Shown in pieces: positions 34,976 through 44,603 of a DNA stretch of 64,000 nt. Under the pieces are notes generated by a model, which saw nothing but the letters and a program-made list of their open reading frames with translations, made no database searches and had not been told where the DNA came from. Source of the stretch: Kocuria sp. (GTDB lineage: Bacteria > Actinomycetota > Actinomycetes > Actinomycetales > Micrococcaceae); NCBI GenBank assembly GCA_030524035.1, contig JAUNHG010000002.1, forward strand, positions 646,471 to 710,470. Reading direction: 5' to 3'. Every line of letters starts with the position of its first letter. Positions within the stretch are counted from its first letter, which is position 1. The position numbers and the translations under genes are program-made.

Positions 34976-35128
34976 CAGAGCACCCTTTCAGGACTATAGG
35001 TCAGGTAGATACTCACGCTAAAAGACACAGACCGCCACAAACTACGGCAATAAGGATGAAATAATCTCATCACAAAGTTTGATTCGCGGAGAATTTGAGA
35101 ACAATCCAAACCAGGACTCGATCTCGAT

Positions 35129-35200
35129 ATGGCTGAAACTGACTACACCGGAACTCGTCGCCTCAGCGGACCTTCGGGACCAGCGAAGGACACCGCTTAA
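35129..35200 (+). CDS. Possible 23-residue peptide or gene remnant
   Basis: ATG 35129 opens MAETDYTGTRRLSGPSGPAK and runs to a TAA at 35198-35200, six bases before a terminator hairpin. The same frame is open upstream to a TGA at 35096-35098 (KPGLDLD before the Met) and reads like protein. No good ribosome binding site is near. It could be the tail of a gene truncated beside the tRNA or a small leader peptide. Confidence 0.28.
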   Translation: MAETDYTGTRRLSGPSGPAKDTA

Positions 35201-35205
35201 CCCTC

Positions 35206-35252
35206 AAAAACGACGAAGCCCCGACGAGAAAAACTTCTCATCAGGGCTTTTG
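35206..35252. terminator. Terminator beside tRNA-Pro
   Basis: AAGCCCCGACGAGAA and TTCTCATCAGGGCTT form a near-perfect stem with a three-base loop. T runs flank it in both directions (TTTT on the plus strand, GTTTTT on the minus strand). It ends the tRNA transcript and could also end anything read from the left. Confidence 0.75.
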
Positions 35253-35255
35253 CGT

Positions 35256-35328
<73 letters not shown>

Positions 35329-35401
35329 TGGGCGGTTACCCGCCCGCTCATGCACAGCGCAGGCACAAGGACTACGCTGAACACCCGGCATACACTACCC
35401 C

Positions 35402-35434
35402 AACGGCCCAACGATTTCACATCGCCAGGCCGTT
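35402..35434 (-). terminator. Hairpin downstream of pyc
   Basis: AACGGCC and GGCCGTT form the outer stem and CGAT/ATCG an inner one, 66 bases beyond the pyc stop. There is no T run. A probable terminator of the pyc transcript before tRNA-Pro. Confidence 0.45.
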
Positions 35435-35499
35435 AGACCATCAGATGCCGACCTACCCACAAACCGCCTCGGTCATGGAGATTTAATTAGCATATGGGC

Positions 35500-38400
35500 T
35501 CAGGCTGATAGTTCAATTTCCACCACCAGATCCCCACCGGCAACCGGTGCAGGCCCGGCCACCACCACACGTTTGACCGTGCCAGCCTGTTGAGTAGTCA
35601 CGGAAGCCTCCATCTTCATGGCTTCAATGGTGGCCACACGGTCCCCGGCCTCGACCGTCTCCCCCACGGACACGGTCGCTGTTACCGAGCCTGCGAACGG
35701 TGCTGCCACATGCCCTGAATTCGTGGGATCAGCTTTCTCAGCTTCCACATGGTCCGTGGCCACCGAGTTATCGCGGATTTCCAGCATGCGCATTTGCCCG
35801 TTGAGAGTCACCATGACAGTGCGCATGCCTTTGTCATCCGCCGGACCAATAGCCTGCAAAGTCACCAGAAGCCGCACACCCCTACCCAGGGAGATCACAT
35901 GTTCGCGGTCCGGAATTAACCCGTAGAGGAAGTCGCGAGTATGCAGGACGGAGATATCCCCATACTCTTTCTGCTTGGCCTCAAAGTCAGCCGTGGGGCC
36001 GGGAAACAACAAACGGTTCAGCGTCGCCCGGCGCACAGAAGAATCATCGCCAGCAAGGGCAGCCAAATCCTCATCAGCGACTTCCGTCACACGCGGATTC
36101 TCATGCCGCCCCGCCAAGGCCTTACTGCGGAACGGCTCCGGCCACCCAGCGGGCGGGGTTCCCAACTCACCATTGAGGAATCCAATCACCGAATCCGGGA
36201 TATCAAACTTCTGCGGGTTCGCCTCAAACTCCGCCGGGTCCACATCCATACCCACTAACTGAAGGGCCAAATCCCCCACCACTTTGGACGACGGAGTCAC
36301 TTTCACCAAGTGCCCCAGCATGCGGTCAGCGGCGTAATACATATCCTCTACCTGTTCAAACTTCTCCCCCAGACCCAAAGCAATGGCCTGTTGGCGCAAG
36401 TTGGAAAGCTGGCCGCCTGGGATCTCGTGTCGGTACACGCGCCCCGTCGGCCCCGACAGTCCGGATTCAAACGGCGCATAGATTCCCCGAATGATTTCCC
36501 AATACGGTTCCATATCGCACACGGCCTGCAAGTCCAGGCCCGTATCGCGCTCAGTATTCGCTAAAGCAGCAACCAAGGCGGACGCGGATGGCTGAGAAGT
36601 CGTACCCGCCATGGTTGCGGCGGCAACATCCACCGCATCCACACCGGCGTCAATAGCCGCCAACAAGGTGCCAATCTGCCCACCGGCAGTGTCGTGAGTG
36701 TGCAGGTGCACCGGCAGGTCAAAGCGCTCACGCAGCGCAGTCACCAACCGCCGTGCGGCTTCCGGCCGTAGCAAACCGGCCATGTCCTTAATTGCCAGAA
36801 TATGGGCACCAGCGTCCACACACTGCTGTGCTAGATCTAGGTAGTACTCCAGCGTGTAGACCTTCTCATTGGCATCCAATAAGTCGGAGGTATAACACAA
36901 CGCCACTTCCGCCACAGCAGTTCCGGTCTTACGCACAGCCTCAATGGCGGGAGTCATCTGTGATACATCATTCAGGGCATCAAAAATCCGGAAAATGTCA
37001 ATCCCGGTCTGTGCCGCTTCCTGCACAAAAGCATCCGTGACTTCCGTGGGATACGGCGTGTACCCCACGGTGTTACGCCCGCGCAGCAGCATCTGAATCG
37101 GGATGTTCGGCATCGCCTCTCGTACATGCCGCAACCGCTCCCAGGGGTCCTCCCCCAAGAAGCGCAACGCGACGTCATACGTGGCACCACCCCACGCTTC
37201 CATAGAAAACAGCTGTGGCAACGTATGCGCATACGCCGGGGCAGCTGCCAGCAAATCCCGGGTACGGATACGGGTGGCCAACAAGGACTGATGAGCATCC
37301 CGCATGGTGGTATCTGTGACCGCAACAGCAGTCTGAGCCCGTAGCTTGGCAGCAAACCCCTCGGGGCCCTCCTCCAGTAGAACCTTGCGCCAACCATCCG
37401 GTGCCACGTACTCCCCAGGACCATCAAATGGCGAACGGTCGGGATCTTCCACCTTGTCACCGGGATAACGGGGCAGCTTGGTGCGAGGGTCAATACCCTC
37501 AATCCGCTGGCCATGGGGCTGATTGACCGTCACCTCGGCCAAGTACGTCAACGCACGAGTACCACGGTCCGCCGTCCCCCGGGCCTCCAGCAACTCCGGA
37601 CGGCGCTCAATGAAGTCCGTCGTCACGTTACCTGCCAGGAACTCTGGATCTTCTAGCACAGACTGCAGAAACGGAATGTTGGTGGCCACACCACGAATAC
37701 GGAATTCCGCGAGCGCACGGCGTGCCCTGTGCACAGCGGTTTTATAGTCCCGCCCACGGCACGTGAGCTTCACCAACATGGAATCAAAGTGCGGAGAAAT
37801 TTCCGCACCGGCATACAACGTTCCACCGTCCAGGCGCACCCCGGCGCCACCGGCAGAGCGGTAAGCGGTGACCTTGCCAACGTCCGGACGGAACCCGTTG
37901 GCAGGGTCTTCAGTGGTTACCCGGCACTGCATGGCGAAACCACGCACGACTAGTTCGTCCTGTCGGATACCGATCTGTTCCAAGCTTTCCCCGGAAGCAA
38001 TGCGCATTTGAGCCTGTACCAAGTCAACGTCCGTGACTTCCTCAGTCACCGTGTGTTCCACCTGAATACGCGGGTTCATTTCGATGAACACGTGCTCCCC
38101 GGCACGATCCCCCACCGTATCCAGCAAGAATTCGACCGTCCCGGCGTTAACGTAACCAAGCTCGCGGGCGAACTTTACGGCGTCGCGGTGTAGAGCGTCA
38201 CGGATCTCCGGATCCAGGTTAGGGGCGGGGGCAATTTCCACCACTTTTTGGTGGCGGCGCTGCAAAGAACAATCACGTTCAAAGAGATGAACGGTTTCTC
38301 CCGTGGCGTCGGCCAACACTTGCACCTCAATGTGCCGAGGGCGCAACACCGCCTGTTCCAGAAACACTGTGGGATCCCCAAAAGCAGTACCGGCTTCCCG

Positions 38401-38955
38401 CATCGCTGACTCCAGAGCATCCGGGAGTTCAGCAGGGGTTTCTACCCTGCGCATACCACGGCCACCACCACCGGCTACCGCTTTCACAAAGATGGGAAAC
38501 CCGATGTCCTCAGCCGCCGCCAGCAGTTCTTCCGGATTGGAGGAGGGCTCGGAATCTTTCAGTGTGGGGATTCCAGCTCTCTTGGCTGCTTTCAGAGCCG
38601 CTACCTTGTTACCCGCCAAATCTAGGACATCGGCTGAAGGACCGATGAAGGTGATGCCGTTATCTGCGCAAGCTTTAGCCAGACCAGGGTTTTCAGACAA
38701 GAATCCGTAACCCGGGTACACAGCATCAGCGCCGGATTCCTTAGCCACACGAATAATTTCGTCCACGTCCAGGTACGCCTTGACCGGGTGGCCCTCTGTT
38801 CCAATCCGATAGGCCTCATCAGCCTTTTGACGGTGGATTGAATTGCGGTCCTCGAACGGGTAGACGCCCACCGTTTTGGCACCCAACTCGTAGGCCGCGC
38901 GGAAAGCTCGGACCGCAATTTCGCCGCGGTTGGCCACCAAGATCTTCTTGAACAC
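35500..38955 (-). CDS. pyc: Pyruvate carboxylase
   Basis: A 1151-residue biotin enzyme that makes oxaloacetate from pyruvate, bicarbonate and ATP, refilling the citric acid cycle. In order: biotin carboxylase (FKKILVANRGEIAVRAFRAA at the start, GGGGRGMRRV ATP-grasp loop, FIEMNPRIQVEHTVTE), carboxyltransferase (VTDTTMRDAHQSLLATRIRT, KDMAGLLRPEAARRLV, LHTHDTAGGQ), the PYC/OADA domain, and the biotinyl domain with EAMKMEA near the C terminus. Full length. I place the start at GTG 38955, with GGAG five bases upstream; GTG 38961 is a near alternative. It stands alone, 224 bases after der. It supplies oxaloacetate for both acetyl-CoA and propionyl-CoA use by prpC. Confidence 0.97.
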   Translation of the reverse strand: MFKKILVANRGEIAVRAFRAAYELGAKTVGVYPFEDRNSIHRQKADEAYRIGTEGHPVKAYLDVDEIIRVAKESGADAVYPGYGFLSENPGLAKACADNGITFIGPSADVLDLAGNKVAALKAAKRAGIPTLKDSEPSSNPEELLAAAEDIGFPIFVKAVAGGGGRGMRRVETPAELPDALESAMREAGTAFGDPTVFLEQAVLRPRHIEVQVLADATGETVHLFERDCSLQRRHQKVVEIAPAPNLDPEIRDALHRDAVKFARELGYVNAGTVEFLLDTVGDRAGEHVFIEMNPRIQVEHTVTEEVTDVDLVQAQMRIASGESLEQIGIRQDELVVRGFAMQCRVTTEDPANGFRPDVGKVTAYRSAGGAGVRLDGGTLYAGAEISPHFDSMLVKLTCRGRDYKTAVHRARRALAEFRIRGVATNIPFLQSVLEDPEFLAGNVTTDFIERRPELLEARGTADRGTRALTYLAEVTVNQPHGQRIEGIDPRTKLPRYPGDKVEDPDRSPFDGPGEYVAPDGWRKVLLEEGPEGFAAKLRAQTAVAVTDTTMRDAHQSLLATRIRTRDLLAAAPAYAHTLPQLFSMEAWGGATYDVALRFLGEDPWERLRHVREAMPNIPIQMLLRGRNTVGYTPYPTEVTDAFVQEAAQTGIDIFRIFDALNDVSQMTPAIEAVRKTGTAVAEVALCYTSDLLDANEKVYTLEYYLDLAQQCVDAGAHILAIKDMAGLLRPEAARRLVTALRERFDLPVHLHTHDTAGGQIGTLLAAIDAGVDAVDVAAATMAGTTSQPSASALVAALANTERDTGLDLQAVCDMEPYWEIIRGIYAPFESGLSGPTGRVYRHEIPGGQLSNLRQQAIALGLGEKFEQVEDMYYAADRMLGHLVKVTPSSKVVGDLALQLVGMDVDPAEFEANPQKFDIPDSVIGFLNGELGTPPAGWPEPFRSKALAGRHENPRVTEVADEDLAALAGDDSSVRRATLNRLLFPGPTADFEAKQKEYGDISVLHTRDFLYGLIPDREHVISLGRGVRLLVTLQAIGPADDKGMRTVMVTLNGQMRMLEIRDNSVATDHVEAEKADPTNSGHVAAPFAGSVTATVSVGETVEAGDRVATIEAMKMEASVTTQQAGTVKRVVVAGPAPVAGGDLVVEIELSA

Positions 38956-39179
38956 AAGCACTCCAATCTTCCGGTGCAGTGGATGAAACCAGCTTCAGGT
39001 GCGCTGCTAAGAACCTGACAATCACCGCTGGCTGACACGTCACCAGTTCTTTCAATACCAGCACCCTGCACCCGAAGTGTAACCGGCACCACGCACATTC
39101 CCCACTGAGATCATGGTTTGTGCACGGTTCGAGCAAAAATACGTGCATAACCCATGACTTCGACGGTGAATGGGTGACT

Positions 39180-40745
39180 TCAGCGTGTGCGGGGACGCCG
39201 CTCGCGCACACGCATAGCCACCTCAATCGGGGTGCCTTCAAAACCGAAAGTCTCCCGTAGCCGTCGAGTAATAAACCTGCGATACCCGGGATCTAAGAAC
39301 CCCGTGGTAAACAGCACAAACTTAGGGGGACGCGCGGAGGCCTGCGTACCAAACAAGATGCGGGGTTGTTTACCGCCGCGTAGCGGGTGCGGATGGGCTG
39401 CCACCAACTCCCCCAAAAAAGCGTTGAGTCTTCCGGTTGAGATCCGGGTATCCCAAGACTCCAGAGACTTTTCGAGCGCAGGAACCAGTTTATCTTTATG
39501 CCACCCCGTCTTAGCGGAAATGTTGACACGCGGCGCCCACGCCACATGGGCCAGATCTTTATCAATTTCCCGTTCCAGGTAGTACCGGCGTTCCTCATCC
39601 AACACATCCCATTTGTTGAACGCCAGTACCATGGCCCGCCCGGAGTCAATGGCCATTTGGAGAATCCGAACGTCTTGCTCGGCGAGAGGTTCGGAGACGT
39701 CCAGGATCACAATCGCCGCCTCGGTACGCTCCAGGGCGGACTGTGTACGTAGTGACGCATAGTAATCCGCCCCCTGTTGCATATGCACACGCCTGCGGAT
39801 TCCCGCAGTGTCCACAAACCGCCAGGGCTTCCCACCAAGTTCGATCATCTCGTCCACCGGGTCCCGGGTGGTGCCCGCTAACTCGTTCACTACCACGCGT
39901 TCGGCCCCTGCCAATTTATTCAACAGGGAGGATTTACCCACGTTGGGGCGCCCAATCAACGCCACGCGGCGCGGCCCCCCAGCGACGTCCGGCTCGGCCA
40001 CGTTCGAAAACTCAGGCAGCACCTCAAACAAAGCGTCCAGAAGGTCCCCGGCACCTTTTCCGTGCAAGGCAGAGATGGGGTAAGGCTGACCCATGCCCAA
40101 GGACCACAGCTCGCTGGACTGTAATTCCAACGCGGGTGAATCACACTTATTTGCCACCAAGATCACCGGCCGACCGGTACGACGAAGCATCCTCACAATC
40201 GCCTCATCCATGGCGGTCACCCCTACCGTGGCGTCCAGCACCAACAGCACAGCGTCCGCACGCGCCACGGCCAGCTCTGCCTGATCAGCCACGGATTTGT
40301 CGATACCCCGGGCATCTGATTCCCATCCACCGGTATCCACCATGGTGAACGGACGCCCCAGCCACTCCGCACTGTAGGAAACACGATCACGGGTAACTCC
40401 CGGTACATCCTCTACGACAGCTTCACGGCGCCCAATCACCCGGTTCACCAACGTAGATTTACCGACGTTTGGGCGCCCCACCACGGCCACCACAGGGGCG
40501 GGTTTGCGAGTTAGCGCGCTGTCGGTGTCTTCCGACCAGTCATCTAGCAGCGCAAGGTCATCGTCGTCCAGTTCGTAATCTGTCAGACCTGCACGCAGTG
40601 CTTCGGCCCGTTGGGCGGCTTCATTCTCATCGATCGCTGCGAGGCGCTGTACGACGTCGTCATGCCCGCCCCCTAGCACCGATTCAACGTAGGGGTCCAC
40701 CGCTGGCTGCCGGGGCCCGGAGTCAGAGGTTAAGTGATCGGCCAT
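39180..40745 (-). CDS. der: Ribosome-assembly GTPase Der (EngA)
   Basis: A 521-residue double GTPase needed for 50S ribosome maturation. Two G domains are clear: [18 protein letters not shown] with [18 protein letters not shown] and NKCD; then [18 protein letters not shown] with [21 protein letters not shown] and NKWD. The KH-like C-terminal domain ends [16 protein letters not shown]. An acidic N-terminal extension of about 80 residues precedes the first domain, as in other actinobacteria. ATG 40745 has AAAGGAG upstream. It is the last gene of the parA-scpA-scpB-rluB-tyrA-cmk-der run. Confidence 0.96.
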   Translation of the reverse strand: MADHLTSDSGPRQPAVDPYVESVLGGGHDDVVQRLAAIDENEAAQRAEALRAGLTDYELDDDDLALLDDWSEDTDSALTRKPAPVVAVVGRPNVGKSTLVNRVIGRREAVVEDVPGVTRDRVSYSAEWLGRPFTMVDTGGWESDARGIDKSVADQAELAVARADAVLLVLDATVGVTAMDEAIVRMLRRTGRPVILVANKCDSPALELQSSELWSLGMGQPYPISALHGKGAGDLLDALFEVLPEFSNVAEPDVAGGPRRVALIGRPNVGKSSLLNKLAGAERVVVNELAGTTRDPVDEMIELGGKPWRFVDTAGIRRRVHMQQGADYYASLRTQSALERTEAAIVILDVSEPLAEQDVRILQMAIDSGRAMVLAFNKWDVLDEERRYYLEREIDKDLAHVAWAPRVNISAKTGWHKDKLVPALEKSLESWDTRISTGRLNAFLGELVAAHPHPLRGGKQPRILFGTQASARPPKFVLFTTGFLDPGYRRFITRRLRETFGFEGTPIEVAMRVRERRPRTR

Positions 40746-40811
40746 CGAAGCTTCTCCTTTCACGAAGTCTTCAGGAAATCTGTGCTGCTTACGCGTGATG
40801 CACCGATGCAC

Positions 40812-41495
40812 TCACGCCAGTTCATGCACCGAACGCACCACGATGTCCAGTACCGCCTGCACGGTTTGTTCCAAGGTCAGCTCCGAATTGTCGAGAGTGA
40901 TCACCCCATCCGCCGCTGTAGAGAAGTTGACCACCGTGGAATCTTGAACGTCCCGCCCCACCACCTGGGCCCGTAATGTCGCAGCGTCGTGGTTTCCTCC
41001 CAGTTGCGCACTACGTCGGCTCATGCGGGCTTGCTCGTTAGCCACTAACAGAATACGGACCTCAGCATCGGGAGCCACCACGGTAGTGATGTCTCGACCT
41101 TCGGCCACTATTCTGCGGCCCGCATCCTTAATAATTTGACGTTGCTTGTCCACGAGGATTTCACGGACGGCTGGCACAGTGGCCACCGCAGACACCTTGG
41201 ATGTCACATCAGGGGTACGAATAGCCTCTGTGACATCGGTATCCCCCACGTACACCCTGTGGTGGTCAGGGTCAGTGGAAATCTCCACGGGAGCTGTGCG
41301 CGCGGCTTCCGTCAGCGCCTGGGCATCCTCCCATTCCACACCCGTCTGCATAGCCCACCACGTCACCGCGCGGTACATAGCACCCGTGTCCAGATACCCT
41401 ACTGTCAGACGACGCGCCACCTCCCGAGACACAGAAGATTTCCCGGAACCGGAGGGACCGTCAATCGCGACGACTACCTGCACTGGATCGGTCAT
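40812..41495 (-). CDS. cmk: Cytidylate kinase
   Basis: A 227-residue kinase that phosphorylates CMP and dCMP. It has AIDGPSGSGKSSVSREVARRL (P-loop), YLDTGAMYRAVTWWA (NMP-binding), GRRIVAEGRDITTVVAPDAEVRILLVA and RDVQDSTV near the lid. Its ATG (41495) overlaps the tyrA stop as ATGA, with GAAGGTGG upstream inside tyrA, so the two are translationally coupled. Its partner der follows 66 bases later, the same order as Rv1712-Rv1713. It feeds CTP synthesis along with pyrG, encoded 13 kb away. Confidence 0.96.
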   Translation of the reverse strand: MTDPVQVVVAIDGPSGSGKSSVSREVARRLTVGYLDTGAMYRAVTWWAMQTGVEWEDAQALTEAARTAPVEISTDPDHHRVYVGDTDVTEAIRTPDVTSKVSAVATVPAVREILVDKQRQIIKDAGRRIVAEGRDITTVVAPDAEVRILLVANEQARMSRRSAQLGGNHDAATLRAQVVGRDVQDSTVVNFSTAADGVITLDNSELTLEQTVQAVLDIVVRSVHELA

Positions 41496-42640
41496 TGGAC
41501 CACCTTCCATCCGTTGGTGGTGAGTGCTTCCACGAGTTCTTCGCGGCGGCTAGGTTCCACCGAAAGCTCAACCAGGCCCACCGGTTGCCCCGATGAGTGT
41601 TCAAGCCGTAAGTCTTCCAGGTTGACCCCAACTTCACCGATGAATACCAACAGGTGCGCCAAGGTTCCAGGGCTATCGTCCACCAGCACGGTGAGTTGGG
41701 AGAACACCCCAGGTGCTCCGCCGTGCTTCCCAGGGATTCTGTTGTGGCCTGCATTGCCTTCAGTAATCAGCTGGGCCACATCCAGCCGGGCTCCTGGTGC
41801 TGTGGGAGATTCCAAGGTGGCAATCAAGCGGTCTAGGTCCTCACGAACCCCATGTAATGCAGGCACGATGGAGGCCGCGTTCGCCGTGAGGATCTGCACC
41901 CACAAGCCGGGGTCTGAGCCTGCGATGCGCGTGGTGTCCCGTAGCCCCTGACCGGATAACGCCAAGTAGTGCAGCGGAGTGTCCTGCAATCGGGAGGCCA
42001 GGAGAGAAGACATGACTTGAGGCAAGTGAGAAATTAAGGCCACAGTTCTGTCATGCTCGTCAGCGGACATCTCCGCAACCGTAGCGCCAAGCCCCATCGC
42101 AAGCGCTTTCACCCATCGACTCGCTGTTGGCGCAGTGTATTCGCTCGGACACAGCACCCACGGCATGGAGGTAAATAATTCCCCCCGCGCTGCCACCGGG
42201 CCCGATTTCTCTCGCCCAGCCATGGGGTGGGACCCCACGTAACGACGCAGGTCAGCCCCAGTGTTTTCGAGTCCACGCAAAATGGCGCCTTTAACGGAGG
42301 CAAGATCCGTGACCACAGCCTCCGGAAATTCCTGAAGGGCGGCAGCCACTAGCTCTACGGTGACGTCAGGGGGCGCGGCCACCACAACCATGTGAGGGGT
42401 GATCGTTTGTCCAGTCCAGGCACGTTCGCTGAGACCAGCACCAATGTCCTCCCCCACGGCTTCAGCAGTTGGGGAAACATCACGCAACCAGGTTTCCACC
42501 CCAACGCGCCGCAGCCCAAGCCCCACGGAAGCTCCCAGTAGACCAGCACCGATGATCAGTACGGAACTGATCGGCACGGCAGTATTGGCTAACTCTGGGG
42601 TATCAACACTCATCTGCCGCTGATCTTCCGTTGGAGCCAC
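41492..42640 (-). CDS. tyrA: Prephenate dehydrogenase
   Basis: A 382-residue NAD(P)-dependent dehydrogenase of tyrosine synthesis. The Rossmann motif is LIIGAGLLGASVGLGLRR (about residue 28); the active-site region includes VVVAAPPDV, DLASVKGAIL, GSHPMAGREKSGP (catalytic His) and the helical C-terminal domain. A C-terminal ACT domain (LTVLVDDSPGTLAHLLVFIGEVGVNLEDLRLEH in two blocks) could bind amino acids for feedback control. It sits between rluB and cmk, a place where M. tuberculosis has no tyrA. Start GTG 42640 or ATG 42613 (MSVDTPELANT); rluB stops at 42642. Confidence 0.93.
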   Translation of the reverse strand: MAPTEDQRQMSVDTPELANTAVPISSVLIIGAGLLGASVGLGLRRVGVETWLRDVSPTAEAVGEDIGAGLSERAWTGQTITPHMVVVAAPPDVTVELVAAALQEFPEAVVTDLASVKGAILRGLENTGADLRRYVGSHPMAGREKSGPVAARGELFTSMPWVLCPSEYTAPTASRWVKALAMGLGATVAEMSADEHDRTVALISHLPQVMSSLLASRLQDTPLHYLALSGQGLRDTTRIAGSDPGLWVQILTANAASIVPALHGVREDLDRLIATLESPTAPGARLDVAQLITEGNAGHNRIPGKHGGAPGVFSQLTVLVDDSPGTLAHLLVFIGEVGVNLEDLRLEHSSGQPVGLVELSVEPSRREELVEALTTNGWKVVQ

Positions 42641-42641
42641 C

Positions 42642-43613
42642 TCAGGAACTCAATCCCACGGAAGCCAGCAGATGACCTACCTCTGTTTTGGATAAATCAC
42701 GGATCACTCCTTGTTTTTGATCCCCAATTCGGATGGGTCCCACCTGTGTACGCACCAGGCGTTCCACGGGGTATCCCACAGCATCAAAGAGGCGACGCAC
42801 AACCCGGTTACGGCCCGTATGCAGCACTACCTCCACCAGGATGTGACCGGGCACAGAATCCACAAGCCGGAAAGAATCCACCGAAGCCATACCGTCTTCG
42901 AGCATGATGCCCTTTTTCATCTGGTCACCGATCCCTTTTTCCATTGGGCCACGGACTTGCACCAGGTAGGTTTTGGGAACTGCGTAGGAAGGGTGGGTCA
43001 GACGGTTGGTGAGTTCACCGTCGTTAGTCAGTAACAAGAGGCCTTCGGTCTCAATGTCCAAGCGTCCTACGTGGAAAATGCGTTTGTGGTGACGGTGCGG
43101 AATCAGAAAGTCTGCGATACATTGGCGTCCCTCCTGGTCTTCCATGGTGGACACTACGCCTTCGGGTTTGTTGAATGCGTAGTACACCAGCTTGTCGTTC
43201 AGCTGAATAGGAAGCCCATCAACGGTGATTTCTGCGGTATCGGGGTCCACACGCACACCTAATTCAGTCACGATTTCCCCGTCAACGGTCACCCGCCCTT
43301 CGGTGATCATCTCCTCACATACCCGCCGGGATGCCACCCCGGCATTGGCCAGGAGTTTTTGGAGGCGCACACCCTGGGAATCATGGACGGCTAGTCGGTC
43401 CACGGGGGGATTTTTGGGGCGACGGCGCCGGTGCGGGCCGTAGACCGCCACTTTATCTGGCATTTTTCTGCCATAGCGATCTGTGTTCGCGTAGGGTCGG
43501 GAACTACTGTGACTTGTGGGGTTTTTGTTCCCGCCCGGGCTTCGCCCCTTACTTCGTGCGGTGTTGGAGGGTTTGCCTCGACCGCGCGCGTTGCTTGATC
43601 TACTGTCAGTCAT
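42642..43613 (-). CDS. rluB: Ribosomal large-subunit pseudouridine synthase B
   Basis: A 323-residue RsuA-family pseudouridine synthase modifying 23S rRNA. A basic, disordered N-terminal tail (about 80 residues) is followed by the S4 RNA-binding domain (VRLQKLLANAGVASRRVCEEMI). The catalytic domain has HVGRLDIETEGLLLLTNDGEL (catalytic Asp in GRLD), KTYLVQVRG and LHTGRNRVVRRLFDAVGYPV. ATG 43613 has GAGGACAG upstream. About 400 bases without a gene separate it from scpB, so it may have its own promoter, with tyrA-cmk-der downstream. Confidence 0.95.
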   Translation of the reverse strand: MTDSRSSNARGRGKPSNTARSKGRSPGGNKNPTSHSSSRPYANTDRYGRKMPDKVAVYGPHRRRRPKNPPVDRLAVHDSQGVRLQKLLANAGVASRRVCEEMITEGRVTVDGEIVTELGVRVDPDTAEITVDGLPIQLNDKLVYYAFNKPEGVVSTMEDQEGRQCIADFLIPHRHHKRIFHVGRLDIETEGLLLLTNDGELTNRLTHPSYAVPKTYLVQVRGPMEKGIGDQMKKGIMLEDGMASVDSFRLVDSVPGHILVEVVLHTGRNRVVRRLFDAVGYPVERLVRTQVGPIRIGDQKQGVIRDLSKTEVGHLLASVGLSS

Positions 43614-44015
43614 ATCTCACTGTCCTCTGGAGGTCTGTGGCGGGTAGCACCACGGCACATTACGCCGTTCGAGTTACGGCAGAGCCTGATGGATGGAGCC
43701 GAAAATATGCTACAGCCTGGGAGCACAGCACAAGATAAGCGGCGTTTGAACAGACTTTACCCGGTCACGCCCGGTACGTAATTTTCGAATGACTCTGTCA
43801 AAAACCTGGCGCCATCATCATGCAAAAGAACATAATGAGGTGGGGTGGAAGGTTAGTCCGCCTCTGGACAGGGGAACACCAAAAGGGGGAACAGGACAGC
43901 GGGGAATACGGTTCATCGCGGGGTCGGATAGCGCCAAACACATGCTTGGGATTTGGACGGGATCACAAATGCCGACGAGCGAACGCGAAGAACCGCCCCC
44001 CGTCATGCGGATACG
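43614..44015. other. rluB-scpB intergenic stretch, no gene seen
   Basis: Four hundred bases between scpB and rluB, which are usually adjacent in this cluster. The open frames present have unusual composition and no family features. On the minus strand an AT-rich TAGCATATTTT about 100 bases before rluB could belong to a promoter. I see nothing else. Confidence 0.4.
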
Positions 44016-44603
44016 TCATTCATCTTGGAATTCATCAAGGTCCTCGGTTCCTGGTAGGTGCGGAGAAATGGGGGGCAATTCTTCCAGGGAATCCAGTCCG
44101 AGTTTTTCCAAAAAGTACGGGGTAGTGACGTAGAGCAGTGCGCCACTGGTGGGGTCGCGGTCTGTTTCCGTGAGTAGTCCGCGCGCCACTAAGGTGCGTA
44201 CGACGCCATCCACGTTAACTCCCCTAATAGCGGAAATTCGTGCCCTGCTGATGGGTTGGCGGTAGGCCACCACGGCCAAGGTTTCCATGGCGGCTTGGCT
44301 AAGACGGGAGGCTTGACCTTCCACGACGAACCGTTGGACAACTGGCGCAAATTCGGCGCGTGAATATATTCGCCACCCTCCACCGACCTTGCGTAATTCA
44401 CACCCCCGGGCGTCGTAATCAGCCTGCAAGTGGACGAGAGCTGTACGGATCTGGGCTACCGCAACCTCCAGACCGTCGGCGAGGTCGTATTCACTGACGG
44501 GGTGATCAACGACCATCAGGATGGCCTCAAGTGCAGCGTTGAGCCCTCCAGGCAGCTCCGCGACATCCAAAGGAGTCTGCTGAACGTGGGGTGGATCGCT
44601 CAT
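44016..44603 (-). CDS. scpB: Segregation and condensation protein B
   Basis: A 195-residue winged-helix subunit of the SMC-ScpAB condensin. The two winged-helix domains are visible: LNAALEAILMVVDHPVSEYDLADGL at the N terminus and LSQAAMETLAVVAYRQPISRARISAIRGVNVDGVVRTL in the middle. That second segment is the family signature. A short acidic tail follows. Its ATG overlaps the scpA stop, giving coupled synthesis of the two partners. Order parA-scpA-scpB matches Rv1708-Rv1710. Confidence 0.96.
   Translation of the reverse strand: MSDPPHVQQTPLDVAELPGGLNAALEAILMVVDHPVSEYDLADGLEVAVAQIRTALVHLQADYDARGCELRKVGGGWRIYSRAEFAPVVQRFVVEGQASRLSQAAMETLAVVAYRQPISRARISAIRGVNVDGVVRTLVARGLLTETDRDPTSGALLYVTTPYFLEKLGLDSLEELPPISPHLPGTEDLDEFQDE

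Noticed and set aside
38819..39241. Open frame bridging der and pyc on the minus strand
   Set aside because: It overlaps both neighbours and its residue make-up, rich in Cys and His, is unlike a real protein.
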